Positions 45,906 through 57,309 of a DNA stretch of 64,000 nt are shown piece by piece (position 1 is the stretch's first letter; each line of letters begins with the position of its first letter). This DNA is from Russula earlei (taxonomy: Eukaryota; Basidiomycota; Agaricomycetes; Russulales; Russulaceae). The position numbers and the translations under genes were made by a program. The stretch lies in contig JAGFNK010000067.1 of NCBI GenBank assembly GCA_025769875.1, positions 1-64,000 of the forward strand, read 5' to 3'. The notes under the pieces are model-generated. The model ran no database searches. It was given only the letters and a program-made list of their open reading frames with translations, and had not been told where the DNA came from.

Positions 45906-47715
45906 ATGGATCCGACCTTCTATCAATTCCAACTCAGCCTTCTCGCAATTATCTGTATCGCCCTCATCGCTTTCGAGCGTTATCTCACGTCCAAAAGAGC
46001 ACCTCCCGACCATTTCAAAGACACCGTCATTGAAGACAGTATCGAGGTTGGACATCCGGTTCTGCAAACAAATGGCGCTCCAGTGCCGACAAGCACTTCT
46101 TCCCGTGCTGGAGCGCTCAAGACATTAATGCGCAAGTACCTTCTGGTCTACGCCATCGTAATGGGTCAGTACACTCTGCGGCTCATAACTTTGTTCCGAG
46201 TGTTGATCTCTCCCAAAGGCGCCGATTGGCTCCAGGGCCCTTACGTCTACTCCCTCTATCGCGAGCAATACGGCTTCCCCGAACGGCTAGTTGCAGTCCT
46301 TTTTGTGACAGGCTTCATGAGTGCCGCCATCTTCGCGCCTCTCGTCGGTGTCTGGGCAGATACGTAGTACGTACTCAGCCCAGCATGGCAGTAATTCTTA
46401 CTTATTCCTCCGGCTTAGCGGGCGCAAACGTATCTGCCTTCTCTTCTGTATTCTGTACGCCACGACATGCGGCCTTCTGCTTTTCCCATTCTTCCCACTA
46501 CTTCTCCTGGCCCGCATCCTCGGTGGAATATCGACGTCTATATTGTTTTCGGGATTCGAGAGCTGGCTCGTTTCCTCCAGCTCAAATGCTGCTCTGCAAA
46601 GCGAAGACTTGAGCAGCATCATGGGTCGCGCAACTCTAGTCAACGGGTTTGTCGCCACGGCCGCTGGAGTATGTCGTATTTCGATTGGACGTTGCTACAG
46701 AACCTGAAAGCATTTATTGCAGGTTTTCTCGAATCAATTAGTGGGATGGAACAACGGGGGGTTCCGTTCGCCCTTCGTCGCAAGTGGATGCTTGCTGCTC
46801 CTGGCTTGGGTTGTAATTTCCGGTAGTTGGTCGGAAAACTACGGCGGTGGTGCAGGCGCAGGCACAGCACAGATTTCCGTGGACATTTTCCAAATTCGAC
46901 GACTTGGGGCGGCGTGGAGGATTGTTGCGGCTGGTACGCACAGACAACTTGACTTATTCATGTGTTTGGCCTTATGCGTAATGCAGATCCCGTCCTCCTC
47001 GTCCTTGGCCTGACGCAGACGATTTTCGAGGGATCCATGTATCTTTTCGTTTTCATCTGGGTCCCGACATTGCAAGAATCGTCCCTTGATCCAACCTTCC
47101 TTCCACTGGGCTACATCTTTTCGGCTTTCATGGTTTCCATGATGTTCGGTTCCCTGCTCTATACCTATATTACTGCACATTGGTACCCACCTGCACCCTC
47201 CTCAAGTCTGCAAAAACACACACGCTCCGCGTCCGTCGGGACGCTGCCCACACAAGGAGATTCTTCGTTGGTACTACATGCACAATTATCCGCTCTTGTT
47301 TGTGCGGCGTCTTCAGTCACTTTTGCGGCGTGTGTTAGCATCGGCAAAGGGAAAGGGGACGAAATGGAACATCTCAAGTTTTGGGCCTTTTGTCTGTTCG
47401 AGGCATGCGTTGGGATGTATTACCCAGTCCAAGGCATGCTTCGCGGATCGCTCATTGCGAACGAGCACCGTGCAACGGTGAACCCTTTTGCCTTGGTGAT
47501 GTGTGGACAAGTACTGAGCGTATGACATGCAGCTTTCCTCTCTATTCCGCGTTCCATTGAACGTATTTGTCGTCGTGTCGCTGATGACGGGCGTGTCCTC
47601 TGCCCGGGACGCGGTGCTGACGACGTGCGCCATCGTGTTGGCCATTTCATCACTTACCACCACCTTCGTCGTGATCCCCCGCGTCGAGGCGCCTGTTCAG
47701 AGTCGGACTGCATGA
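45906..47715 (+). CDS. MFSD5-like major facilitator (molybdate-anion transporter family)
   Basis: A 530-residue major-facilitator protein of the MFS_5/MFSD5 family, whose plant and algal members carry molybdate. Exons: 45906-46363, 46419-46668, 46723-46933, 46987-47477 and 47533-47715; the last intron (47478-47532) restores the conserved NEHRAT-LSSLFRVPLNVFV join. Visible features: an N-terminal helix (LSLLAIICIALIAFERY), YAIVMGQYTLRLITLFRV, DWLQGPYVYSLYREQYGF, FVTGFMSAAIFAPLVGVWAD, GRKRICLLFCILYATTCG, FPLLLLARILGGISTSILFS, FESWLVSSS, LGLTQTIFEGSMYLFVFIWV and FEACVGMYYPVQGMLRGSLI. About 12 helices are expected, and a cytoplasmic loop separates the two halves. The substrate is inferred from the family only. 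Divergent from the ALDH3 gene, so shared regulation is possible. Confidence 0.9.
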
Positions 47716-48333
47716 TCAGGATGGAAGTGAGTTGAATGGTGGGGGTCACAGCAATCATGTGTCGGATACGGCAACATGGTCGGCATAGGAATCCTCAAGA
47801 TGTCGGCTCCGGTAGTTCGCTGACCTCCCGCGGTGTGGCCGCGAATGCCGCAATTTTCGACTAATGGGCCATCCTGTCACCTTAGTGAGCCGTCATACTT
47901 TTCCCTTAGAATATTATACCCCCCGGACGTGTTCTAACTATTGGTTATCTAATTGTTCTGAAACACGGCTGGTGCATCCTACGCGAGTTCTGCCAAAGTC
48001 TTTTGTGCCGATGTTGGTAATTTTGATATTTTTGTTCCATGTTCTATGGCAGTAGCCTTGGCGACTTCCGGTAAGCCATTGGACCCACAGGCGTCTATAT
48101 GCACCGACAGCGTGAGAGCTCGTGCCCCTGCGCGTTCGACGCAGAATGATACTGACCATATATGCCATGTAGCCCTTTGTCACCCATGGGATCAGTATGG
48201 GTGGTTTACCTCACATCGAATGTCTTTGTCTTTCAAGACTTGTTATTATGTGCCGGTTGGGACGTCCCTGATGCCATCCTGCTCCCCGACTCTTCTGGTC
48301 CTCTTTTTCCGACCAGATTGATAGCACATATCG
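47716..48333. other. Intergenic, no gene recognised
   Basis: 618 bp between two plus-strand genes, AT-richer than its neighbours. No feature beyond the expected 3' untranslated region and promoter. Confidence 0.4.
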
Positions 48334-50864
48334 ATGTCCGTAGGCCCTTCGCGGAACGTCGACCTGCCTGGGCAAGACTCGAATACGCAATCCCCGACAC
48401 CATTCGCTTTCGGTCCCGGTATCAATGCTAGCGCGCGAGATCCAATCCAACGTCCGCTTACTGACCACATGCAATCTTCCGGGGCCCCCGTCATTGGCAC
48501 TACCCTGCCGACGACACCACGGCCACATATTCAAACCTTCGATCCCGCACTGAGCGACGAACGGCGAAGTCGCCTCTTCGACGAGTACGTTCCACCCGGA
48601 AAGGGTTTTCCGCATTTCTAATGTTATTCTTTCGCCACTACCGCCACACGGTTCTTCTAGAGCCGAAGATGCATACCCGGGATGGGTGATATGTCCACAT
48701 AGACGGAAGCACTTACTATCGCCACAGGAATGGCCGGCTTCTAACTCCGGACGATGTCACTCAGCCGCGTATCAGAGAGTGCCTCGACAGGTTATTTTCC
48801 TTGACCATGACCACTTTGAAGGAGCACAATCTCCAGGCAGACCTGCCGAGGGATTTTGAAATCGTCGCGGAACGTATGGATCCCGAGGTCCCAGAGGTGT
48901 TCTATTTCGTGTCGCAAAGTCTCAGGCGTGTCATCAACTACGGATACGATTGTCCATGCGACGCCAACGCCCCCACTCATCCACCCGAACAGTGTCCATG
49001 CCCTAAACTCAGTACGTGCCTTTTCGTTCTCCCTTCTTCGCCTCCTGTGATTTAATCCCCGCGTGCGTGTGACCTCGCGCTCCGTTCATAGAGTTGGAGA
49101 AGACCTCGGGAACGCGCTTCTGGACACACCTAGCCTCATACCCGATGCACGTCACCGCGCTGCCTCCGTACGCCGAAGCCGACTTTCTCAAGGCTCTGAC
49201 GCAAGGCGCAAACGGTGCGTGCTCCGCCTCACCATCAGAATTGGAATCCGTCAACCGTAAGTGTCGATGTCATTCCCTTTCTCGTTTTACAGAGCGCATC
49301 CTCGACGAGCGCAAGTCGATGTTTCCTTACACGGACCAGCAGGCGCAGCGGTTCATGCAAGTCTACCGCGACCTCAAATGTGAGTAGCATTCCCACTGTA
49401 AAGAACTTTTTTTTTTTTCCAAATGATTTCTGTATCACCGCCTGCACGCGATGCATGTATAATAATCTGACCAAAACCCACCCCACCGCGCGGACAGGTG
49501 TGCCGTACGGCCAAGGGCAGAGCTCGGTGCTCCCGGCGCTCGCCTGGCACGTCTCGCGCGTTATGATCAAGATCGAGGCCGTGCGCGAGCGGTACCGCTA
49601 CGGGACGAAGGAGGCGCGGCTGTACCGCGACATCGCCGTCGAGGCGCCGACGTGGCGCGAGCGCGCGCTCGACGCCCTCCTCCTCTGCCTCTTCTTCAAC
49701 TCGCACCGCACCTACAGGGACAGGCTCGCCGGCACGCGCCCAAAGGGACACGTCTACCTGCCCGACTTTCGCGCACTGATGAGCGGCTTTGCTCGTCGAG
49801 TGGTCCGACTCGAACCTCCTCGCGACCGTGTTCGTCTCGTACGTCCCCCTCCTCTCCCCCCCCCCCCCCCCCGCCCAACGCGCGGTTCCCGCCGTCCCGA
49901 CCGACGATTGACTTGGAGTGACTGACGCACGTGTCGATCGGGTTTTTTCCCATCCGTTTCGCAGCGCCAACGCCGCCTTCCTCGCCGTGCCTGTACGTCA
50001 CGTCACTTTGTTTGCCCGCTTTTAAGTCAGGCTTTACTTCCAACGCCGAAACCCCCCCCCCCGCAGAACATCACCCCCTTTCTGCAAACGGCCTCGCTGT
50101 GCTCCATCCTCTTCTCCATGCTCTCCCTCGTCATCGGCGTACACCACGTCTGGCGACACCGCAGACGCGCCGATGCAGACGAAGACGAAGCGGTGCGTTC
50201 CCCCCGGTCGTCTGCCCGCACCACGCCACGCTGACCGAGACCCCCGGTCTCGTTCTCGTTCTCGTTCTCGTCCGGTCCCGTCCGGTCCCTCCTTCAGAGC
50301 CAGTACCTCCACGTCCGTTCCCGTTCCCGTTCCCGTTCCCACGGACACGCGCTCGGGGGCGGCCTCACGCTCCTCGCGTGCTTCCTCGCGCTCCCGCTGG
50401 CCGCGCTCCTCTGGGCGATCCTCTCCTTCACCGTCGCCGTCGGCGCGCTCTGCTTCTCGAGCGCGGCGGGCGCCGACGCGCACACGCGCGGCCTGTTCGC
50501 GGGCGTGCTCGGCGTGCTGCTGTCGCTCGCGCTGCTCACCCTGCTCGTCTTCTGGGACGCGTGGCGCGCTCCGCCCACGACCGAGCCGGAGGAGGACTAC
50601 GCGCGCAGCGTTGGCGTTGGCGCGAGGGAGAGGAGGAGGAGGAGGAAAGGCTTCGAGAAGGATGGCTGGTTGAGACACGCGCGGAGGCGAATGCGCATCG
50701 TGAGCGGTGATGTGATGGATGGGATGCAAGCGACGGATCAGGACGGTCAGGACGGTGGTCAGACGAGCACTGAGCTTGAGAAGAGCGACGAATCCGACAA
50801 CGTTGGAAGACCCGGAAGGAGGGTCGACGAAGGAGGGCTTAGGTACCACAGAAGCCACAAATGA
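48334..50864 (+). CDS. WW-like, multi-pass membrane protein of basidiomycetes (two frameshifts)
   Basis: An uncharacterised protein of about 623 residues. Exons: 48334-48584, 48661-49011, 49092-49214, 49293-49379, 49498-49838, 49965-49992, 50067-50192 and 50298-50864. A WW-like segment (AYPGWVICPH then DGSTYYRHRNGRLLTPDDV) is followed by a conserved region (PRIRECLDRLFSLTMTTL, RVINYGYDCPCDANAPTHPP, LEKTSGTRFWTHLASYPMH, SMFPYTDQQAQRFMQVYRDL, SRVMIKIEAVRERYRYGTKE, FFNSHRTYRDRLAGTRPKG, GHVYLPDFRALMSGF, VEWSDSNLLATVFV). The C-terminal half holds about five hydrophobic helices, e.g. SLCSILFSMLSLVIGVHHVW and LTLLACFLALPLAALLWAIL. Exactly one surplus base at about 48701 and another at about 49791 break the frame; skipping each restores the conserved reading and all later splice phases. 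Late introns carry C runs and (TTCTCG) repeats. Function unknown. Confidence 0.75.
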
Positions 50865-51009
50865 GAATACAGCAGACGTCTAACGTGATTACTGAGGCAT
50901 GGCGAGCCTATATACCAATTTAATGAAAAAAAAGCACAACGGATCTGTATTGATGGCTTCCCACTCTAATCACCAAAAACGACTCAATCGATATGAGTTA
51001 CAAGAAAAA

Positions 51010-52898
51010 TCAGATATTCGTGAGTAACATAGCGATCAAAGCATATGCCACCATGGCAGGAGGCGCAACAAAACAATAAGACCAGAAAATAGTCCGGCTT
51101 ACGAGACGCTCGAACGTGTCGCTAGAGACGGCTTGTGTGATCTATGAACAGACCGAGCATGTTTAGTAACAGTGAATTGCAATAAAAGGAAAGGGAAATT
51201 ACCTGTGCCAGAGTCAACGCGGGTGGCGATGCAAGTAGAAGCACGTTGCTAAGGACAAACACGGGACTGCCAGCGCGTGATTAGGAATGGATATGGATAT
51301 GATGTTCTTGATGGAGACTCACTCTTCGAACACAGGTAAATGGTTTCGGAGCGCGCCATAGGCTATCAACGGGAGGAACAAGGCGGGGACGACAAACATC
51401 CGTGTAATGATCGCCACGAAGATAGTCTTCCCTTCACCATTTCTTGGGTGGTGCCGGCTACCGGGCCGCCCGACTTCCTCCCGAGCTTTGAGACGGAAGA
51501 TCTCGCGCAGACCACTCGCGAAAGAGGCCCTCTGCCAACTGCGATCGCTAGAGGGGGTAGTTGTTGTCTCGGGTTGTTCTGGCGGCCGATGGAAATATGC
51601 GCCAAGAACGACAAGAGTGATAGGTATGGAGCAGTTTCCCGTCTGCGTAATGGCGCCTTGGAGGGGATGCATGTGAACTTCGAGGGCGTGTTGTAAGGGT
51701 TGACAAAGGGCTACAATAAGCGATATGATGGACGCCCAGAGGGGTGGGGTCAAGAAACCCGTGACTTTCTTCCAGATGGAGTGCACCGACCGTCTTGCAC
51801 GCTGGAAGAATGTGGGGGGGGGACGAGACCAGGTCGGAATGAGGAGCTCCTCATCGGAGTCCGACTCGGATTCAAATACGGAAGTAACCTCGGTATCGGA
51901 AGGTAGTTGGACGTTGGGGAAGTAGGGTGTACTAGGGAAGGAATAGAAAGAGTGCGTCGTATGTCTGCGGGCTGTAGGGCCACGCGGCACCAAGCCCGAG
52001 TGATCACCGAAGATCCCCAAAGGTTGCTGCTGCTCTGCAACGACAATGTCAGGGGTTTCAGATGTATGGTCTGTCTCGTCGATTGGATCGGCCATGGAGA
52101 GTAGGTGAACGCCAAAACTCCAGCGAAGCTGTGATGCGATCAGTTAAATGACAGGAGAGCGAGGAGAAAACGTGCGTACAAACTGCCCTATGGTACTACA
52201 AAGGAGCAAGTATGTGAGGGCACGCCCAATCATGGCGTCCTTCGTGTCATCATCGCCCCACTTGAGACCCGGAACGGTAACCGCGAGGGATTGCAGAAGG
52301 GCAACGGGCAGAGAATTTGAGTTCATGAACGTGGCGGCGGCCATTGCAAAATTTCTGCGAGAAGAGTGAGGACTCCCTCTGTGATATGAGGAGAAAGGCT
52401 ACCTTTGCGAAGGTCTCAGTCGGAAAAGGTTGCCCAGCAACCAGCCGACTCCAAGTGAGACGGCACTGACGAGCAAGAAGGATATGGGAATGATCCATAG
52501 CTCTTTCAATTTCGCTAGAATGAAAAAAGCATGAGCGCTCGATCAAACTGGTGGGGATGATGGCGGACCTGGTGAGAGGAAGAAAGCGACTTTGGAGAAG
52601 AGGAGACAAGGGGTGAAGAAGTTGACGTTTAGAGCGTTCAATTGCTGCGGAGACGGTGGTGAGGGAGTGAGAACGACATGATAAGATATGAAGAGGACCT
52701 TCTGAGTTGGTTTATCAAGGATACCTCGCCGAGCGAGAATGTAACCGGAGACGCAGACGAGGGTGACTTGTATGATAGACTAGGGAATAAAGATTGATAT
52801 TGTGGAGGGAATGTTCGAGGGTGAGAAAGACGTACACCAAGGACCGACTGGAAGAGGAGCCATGGCGGGGAATTTCCCGTGGGCATGGTTGATGACAT
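51010..52898 (-). CDS. Auxin-efflux-carrier (AEC) family transporter
   Basis: A membrane transport protein of the AEC/PIN-like family (Mem_trans). The ATG at 52898 opens MSSTMPTGNSPPWLLFQSVLG, which splices to SIIQVTLVCVSGYILARRGI-LDKPTQK, then LNALNVNFFTPCLLFSKVAF, LKELWIIPISFLLVSAVSLG, VGWLLGNLFRLRPSQ and RNFAMAAATFMNSNSLPVAL, the family's first five-helix bundle. The long central loop (residues roughly 220-350) is hydrophilic and acidic. The second bundle follows: GFLTPPLWASIISLIVALCQ, NCSIPITLVVLGAYF, TIFVAIITRMFVVPALFLPL, VFVLSNVLLLASPPALTLAQ and a final helix ending in YALIAMLLTNI. At least seven introns of about 50-70 nt keep the frame. The substrate is unknown; fungal members are thought to act in the ER or plasma membrane. 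Its start is 159 bp from the Kelch gene on the other strand. Confidence 0.88.
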
Positions 52899-53057
52899 TG
52901 CGTGAAGGGGGAGGTGAAGACGTGTTAGAGGTGAGAGATATGATATAAGTTAGCTCCCTCCCAGCGGGTACGCCAGCTCCGGACTGCCGGTCCTTTGATT
53001 GTCCCTGTTCCCCATCTCGTCCGTCCCACGGTCCAGACGACTCCTCTCACAGCCATC
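52899..53057. promoter_or_regulatory. Compact bidirectional promoter, AEC / Kelch
   Basis: Only 159 bp between the start codons of two divergent genes. The minus-strand side is AT-rich (GATATGATATAAG, about 52937-52949) and may hold the core promoter of one of them. Confidence 0.45.
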
Positions 53058-54282
53058 ATGTCACCTGTCGCGCGCTGGACTTCCCTCTCGAGAACACCCA
53101 ACTTGGCTCGATCGTCGCACTGCCTTTCGGTCGCTCCAACTGGCCGTGCAATCTTATTCGGAGGTGAATTGCAGCCAAGAACTCCAGTGGACGTGGATCC
53201 ATCAGCCAGAGGCTCTGTCCATACCGTCCATCTCTCCCACGCCGCGGGACATGTCTCAACTCCCAGCGGTCTTAACTGGGTCTCAACCTCTGCATCCCCA
53301 ACGTCTTCCGCTATTCCCGAACCGAGGGTCGGTGCTGCCTCTGTTGCTGTCGGAGACTACTTCTATCTCTGGGGAGGTCGTGGCGGCGCCGAGATGTCTC
53401 CCCTCCCAAATGATCAAGCTGGCATCTGGCGGTGTTCGCTTCGGTCAATCGAAACCTCTGCTCCTCTATGGGAACGAGTCATTGCCACCGAGGAAGAGAA
53501 GGCCCCAAGAAGCCGCAGCTATCACACCATGACTAGCTACGAGGTTCGCGTCTTGCCGTCCTATTTTCTGCATCCTCATTGGTGCCCGTTCCCAGAATAC
53601 AATCTATGTACATGCAGGATGCCTCGAGAAAGGCCGTATCAGCGACCTACACGCATTTGATCTGACCACAAGGAGCTGGTCAGTTCTCGCTTCCGCGCCC
53701 GAACCTGGACGTGGTGGAACCGCGCTGGTTCCCGTGAACCTGAACGGAAGGCCTGTCTTGCTCCGATTCGATGGTCAGCCGATCCCCTTGCTTTCCCCTT
53801 TTGCCAATAGGCTGATTGCACCTATCACCCATCTCGCAGGTTTTGCGGGAGAAGAGCTTGACACATTTGATATCTACGATATCCGCGCTGATGCTTGGCG
53901 CCACACCGTGCCGGCGCCTGACCCTCAGCACGGAAGTCCGGGCGCGCGATCCGTGCACGGTTTCGTGCCCTTCGTATCGCCGCGCTATCCGCGCACTCTT
54001 GCTCTTGTTTATCACGGAGAACGTGGTCCATCTTCCCTCGGACACGCAGGGGCGGGGGAGTTCTGGGACGACGTTTGGTTGATCGAGGCTGGGGCCGAGG
54101 GCGAGTCGGAATTGGCATGGAAGTACGTACAGGTGCCAAGAGACAGGCCGGCGCCAGTTGCGCGCGGATGGTTCCATTCCGCCTCGTGGAAGGATGGCGA
54201 AGAAACCAAAGTCGCGCTTTACGGCGGCTTGCTGTCGTCGAATGCCCGCGCCGACGACCTCTGGCTGTTGGAGATTGACTGA
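53058..54282 (+). CDS. Kelch-repeat protein
   Basis: A 368-residue beta-propeller protein. Exons: 53058-53543, 53596-53773 and 53840-54282, all joining in phase. Kelch-type blades are visible as RSSHCLSVAPTGRAILFGGE, EPRVGAASVAVGDYFYLWGG, RSRSYHTMTSYE-NTIYVHAGC, GRISDLHAFDLTTRSWSVLA, PEPGRGGTALVPVN, DTFDIYDIRADAW, GARSVHGFVPFVSPRYPRT, EFWDDVWLIEAG, VARGWFHSASW and ETKVALYGGLLSSNARADD, with the usual GG pairs and spaced Tyr/Trp residues. No other domain is present, so it is a stand-alone propeller like the nitrile-specifier-type Kelch proteins of fungi; the partner or substrate is unknown. It ends only 168 bp upstream of the next plus-strand gene. Confidence 0.9.
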
Positions 54283-54450
54283 ACCCCACATGCGTCGCGT
54301 TGCAGATCTATCAGATACCTACCGATTTGTATGTCGTTGGAAATAATATATTGTGGAGTTCCTCTCTCTTGGCTTACGTCACGAGTGGGGTTCAAGACCA
54401 GCATAAAGAGAGTAGGAGGAGGTTTGTTAACGAAACAACGAACAGCGATC

Positions 54451-55261
54451 ATGGCCTGGTCTTGCTCCGGCACTACCAATGCCGAACTCATATCTAATCT
54501 AATACGCAAGAAACTAATCAGCTCGGACACCGTCGCCGCCGTGCGCGCACCTTCCCCGCCTTCCACGACTGACTTTAACGTGATGCCCCCTTCCACAGGC
54601 AATGACAGCCGTCGACCGCGCAAACTACGTACCCGACAAGCGGCACGCGTACGAAGACTCCCCCCAGTGCGTCTCGCCTTCTGATTCCGCACAACCCGCG
54701 CACAGGACGGAGAGAGAGAGAGAGAACATAACAAGCATCCCTGACCCGGGATCTTTTGCGCGCTTTATAGATCGATCGGCCACGAAGCGACCATCTCCGC
54801 CCCGCACATGGTACGTGCAAAAAAAAAAAAAAAATACCATCTATCCTCCCCCCCCCCCCCCCCGTCTCCCAGCTCCAACGCTTCTCGCTCGTCCCCAACT
54901 TACAAATACCCATAATAATAATAAATAAAAACCGAAATTAGCACGCGCACGCGGCCGAGCTCCTGCTCCGATACCTGCGCGACCGTCCCGACGGCCGCGG
55001 CGCGCGCGTGCTCGACGTCGGCGCGGGTTCGGGGTACCTCTGCAGCGTCTTTCACCACCTCGTCGTCCGCAGCGGCGGCGGCGGCGGCGACGGCCCCCGC
55101 GGCGTGGTGGTCGGCGTCGAGCACATACCGGCGCTGACCGCGCTCGCGGAGCGGAACATACGCGCCGACGGGCTCGGAGACGCCATCGACGCCGAGGAGG
55201 GGATCGTGCTCGTCACGGGCGACGGGCGATTCGGTGCGGCTCCCACATTTGGGATTTTTCG

Positions 55262-55295
<34 letters not shown>

Positions 55296-55675
55296 GACTC
55301 GCTCGCTCGTGCTCCCACCCCGCAGGGTACGCTCCGAAGGGACCGTACGACGCCATACACGTGGGCGCGGCCGCGCGGACGATACCGCCCGCGCTGGTGG
55401 AGCAGCTGGCGAGTCCCGGACGGATGATCATCCCCGTCGGGACGTACGCGCAGACGTTCGTGCAGGTCGACAAGGACGCGGAGGGCAGGGTCACGCAGAC
55501 GGACCTCTTTGGCGTCGTGGTCCGTCACCCCCCCCCCCCCCCCCTTCCTGGCGTTTTCGCGAGTTGGCTGACCGGACTTTTTTTTTTTTTTTTTCTCTAT
55601 GTTCTTTTTGTGTGTGTGGTTGCTCGGAACGCCCAGTATGTGCCGCTGACGGACAGGCCCGACGTGAAAGTTTGA
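54451..55675 (+). CDS. Protein-L-isoaspartate O-methyltransferase
   Basis: Uses S-adenosylmethionine to methylate isoaspartyl residues and so repair aged proteins in the cytosol. The ATG at 54451 gives MAWSCSGTTNAELISNLIRK, the conserved N-terminus. Exon 1 is 54451-54540; further exons join AMTAVDRANYVPDKRHAYED, SIGHEATISAPHM, HAHAAELLLRYL, RVLDVGAGSGYLCSVFHHL (SAM-binding motif I), VVVGVEHIPALTALAERNI, LVTGDGRFG-YAPKGPYDAI, HVGAAARTIPPALVEQL, GRMIIPVGTYAQTF and a final YVPLTDRP. A Gly-rich insertion (SGGGGGDGP) follows motif I. Several introns contain long homopolymers: about 15 A then 17 C in the third, about 28 T in the fourth, and 16 C plus 17 T in the last, which will make assembly and annotation difficult here. 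The reading frame itself is intact. Confidence 0.9.
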
Positions 55676-56006
55676 GCGTGAAGGGGCCCGATCGTGATTG
55701 TGATGATGGGCGAGGGACTCGGATATTTGCCTGTGTACATGTATTTTCCCAAAGTGATGATATGAAGAAACGAAGCTGGTCCACGCCGACAACGAGGATA
55801 CAACGGGGCAAACGAGTCACACGAACCATGAAATCGTCTATTCGTCAAGCAGTTAAAGTGCGATCTGATAACGTATCCAGCTGGCAACGAAGAAAGGGAC
55901 AACGACAACAGCGGGGTGAGGGGAAACTAGTGAGGGTATGCTACACATATTATGAGCGGTATAGATATTTACAAATCCCAACCAGCAAATCGTATAGGCA
56001 GCATCC
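55676..56006. other. Intergenic between convergent genes
   Basis: 331 bp joining the 3' ends of the PIMT and AIFM2-like genes. No feature other than expected 3' untranslated regions. Confidence 0.45.
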
Positions 56007-57309
56007 TCACTTGGCCAGGCCATAACCCTTCCGCGTCATGCTCACCATGAGCTCCTTGCCCTTCATCATGCTCGAAAACCAGTTGCCTAGTGTAATGCCC
56101 CAGAGCATACCCACGTAGGAGATGCCGTATTTCTGCAAAAAGACCATGTCAGAGAACGGCGAGTGGGCTGAACGGCGTGCAAAAAGGACCGACCTTGCCG
56201 TTGGTGATGATGATGAGCTCGGGCTGGCCAGTGTACGTCTTCTTGGGGGTGCCACCGCTGAGCTGGGCAATGATGTTCGCAGCGGCGATCTGCGCATGCT
56301 TGGGTGCCTTGGCGGCCTGCTTTTGCTCCTCCCAATCTATTACGTCGCCAATCGCGTAAATGTTGGGGTGTGATTTGACTTGCAACGTCGGCTCGACCTT
56401 GATCAGCCCGCGCGGGGTGAGCACACTCGAACCGAGTGACTTGACGAAGCCCGTTCCAGGGCGGGAACCATATGTAGGGACCTATTCGGGGATGAGAATG
56501 TGTTCACGGATGGGACATCCTCGAAAGAAAGGACATACGACGAGGTCTCCATCGAGCTGGACGGCCGGAGCGAGTTTTCGAGGGGGAAGCATCAAAGTCG
56601 TCGACGTAGTCGTTGAAGACGATGTTGACGCCGCGCGCGGTGACGTCTTTTTCTACCAGCTTGCGGTACTTGTTAGGATAGGCGGCGTTGAGCAGCTGGG
56701 AGTCAGAGTGGACGATCGTGACCTTCTTGCGAGGGTACGCGTCCTTGACCTCGCCCGCGTATTCTGAGAGACGAGACACGAGTCAAACACGCGTGAGAAA
56801 AACAAATAGATAAAGGCCGCACCACAGCCGACGGCACCACCACCGGCGAGGATGATCCCACTGGCGTTCTCAAACTTGCGCCGCCAGGACCTGATGTGCT
56901 CGAGGACGGCAGCGCGGTCGTCGGGTAAGGCAAGGGGCCCAGACCACTCGGAGCCTGGGGCGAGGACGAGGATGTGGTACTGGATGCGTTCGCCCGTGGA
57001 GAGGACGACGGAGCCGCCGGCGTTGGACTCCTTGGCGGGCTCGATGGCGGTAACGCGGCCGACCTTGATGGTGCCGTTGTTGTTGACGAGAAGGCTGTCG
57101 TAGGGGATGAGCACGGATTCCTCGAGCTTCCCCTCGGCGGTGGTGGTCATGCGGATGGCGCCAGGGAGGTGGACGGCAAAGGGACGGGCGGTCACGAGGG
57201 TAAGGGTTGTCGTGTTTGGGTTGAGCTTGGCGGAGAGGACACGGGTGATGGTCGCGCCGGAAGCGCCACCACCGATGACGACGACGCTCTTGCGGGTAGA
57301 CTTGGACAT
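56007..57309 (-). CDS. AIFM2/FSP1 (AMID)-like FAD-dependent oxidoreductase (frameshifted)
   Basis: A pyridine nucleotide-disulphide oxidoreductase of the AIFM2/AMID type; human FSP1 reduces quinones and protects membranes from lipid peroxidation. Exons: 57309-56823, 56763-56539, 56481-56194 and 56132-56007. Motifs: the N-terminal FAD dinucleotide-binding VVVIGGGASGATITRVL, LVLAPGSEW, a second Rossmann GIILAGGGAVGCEYAGEV, DAYPRKKVTIVHS, LVVPTYGSRPGTGFVKSLG, the FAD-proximal HPNIYAIGDVIDW, and KHAQIAAANIIAQLSG. The C-terminus (GNWFSSMMKGKELMVSMTRKG) is family-typical. Skipping one surplus base near 56575-56586, in a TTTT/GGGGG homopolymer context, gives 374 aa, close to the length usual for this family. 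No N-terminal myristoylation-type Gly is present after the start Met (MSKST), unlike human FSP1. TATA box at 57384-57389. Confidence 0.85.
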
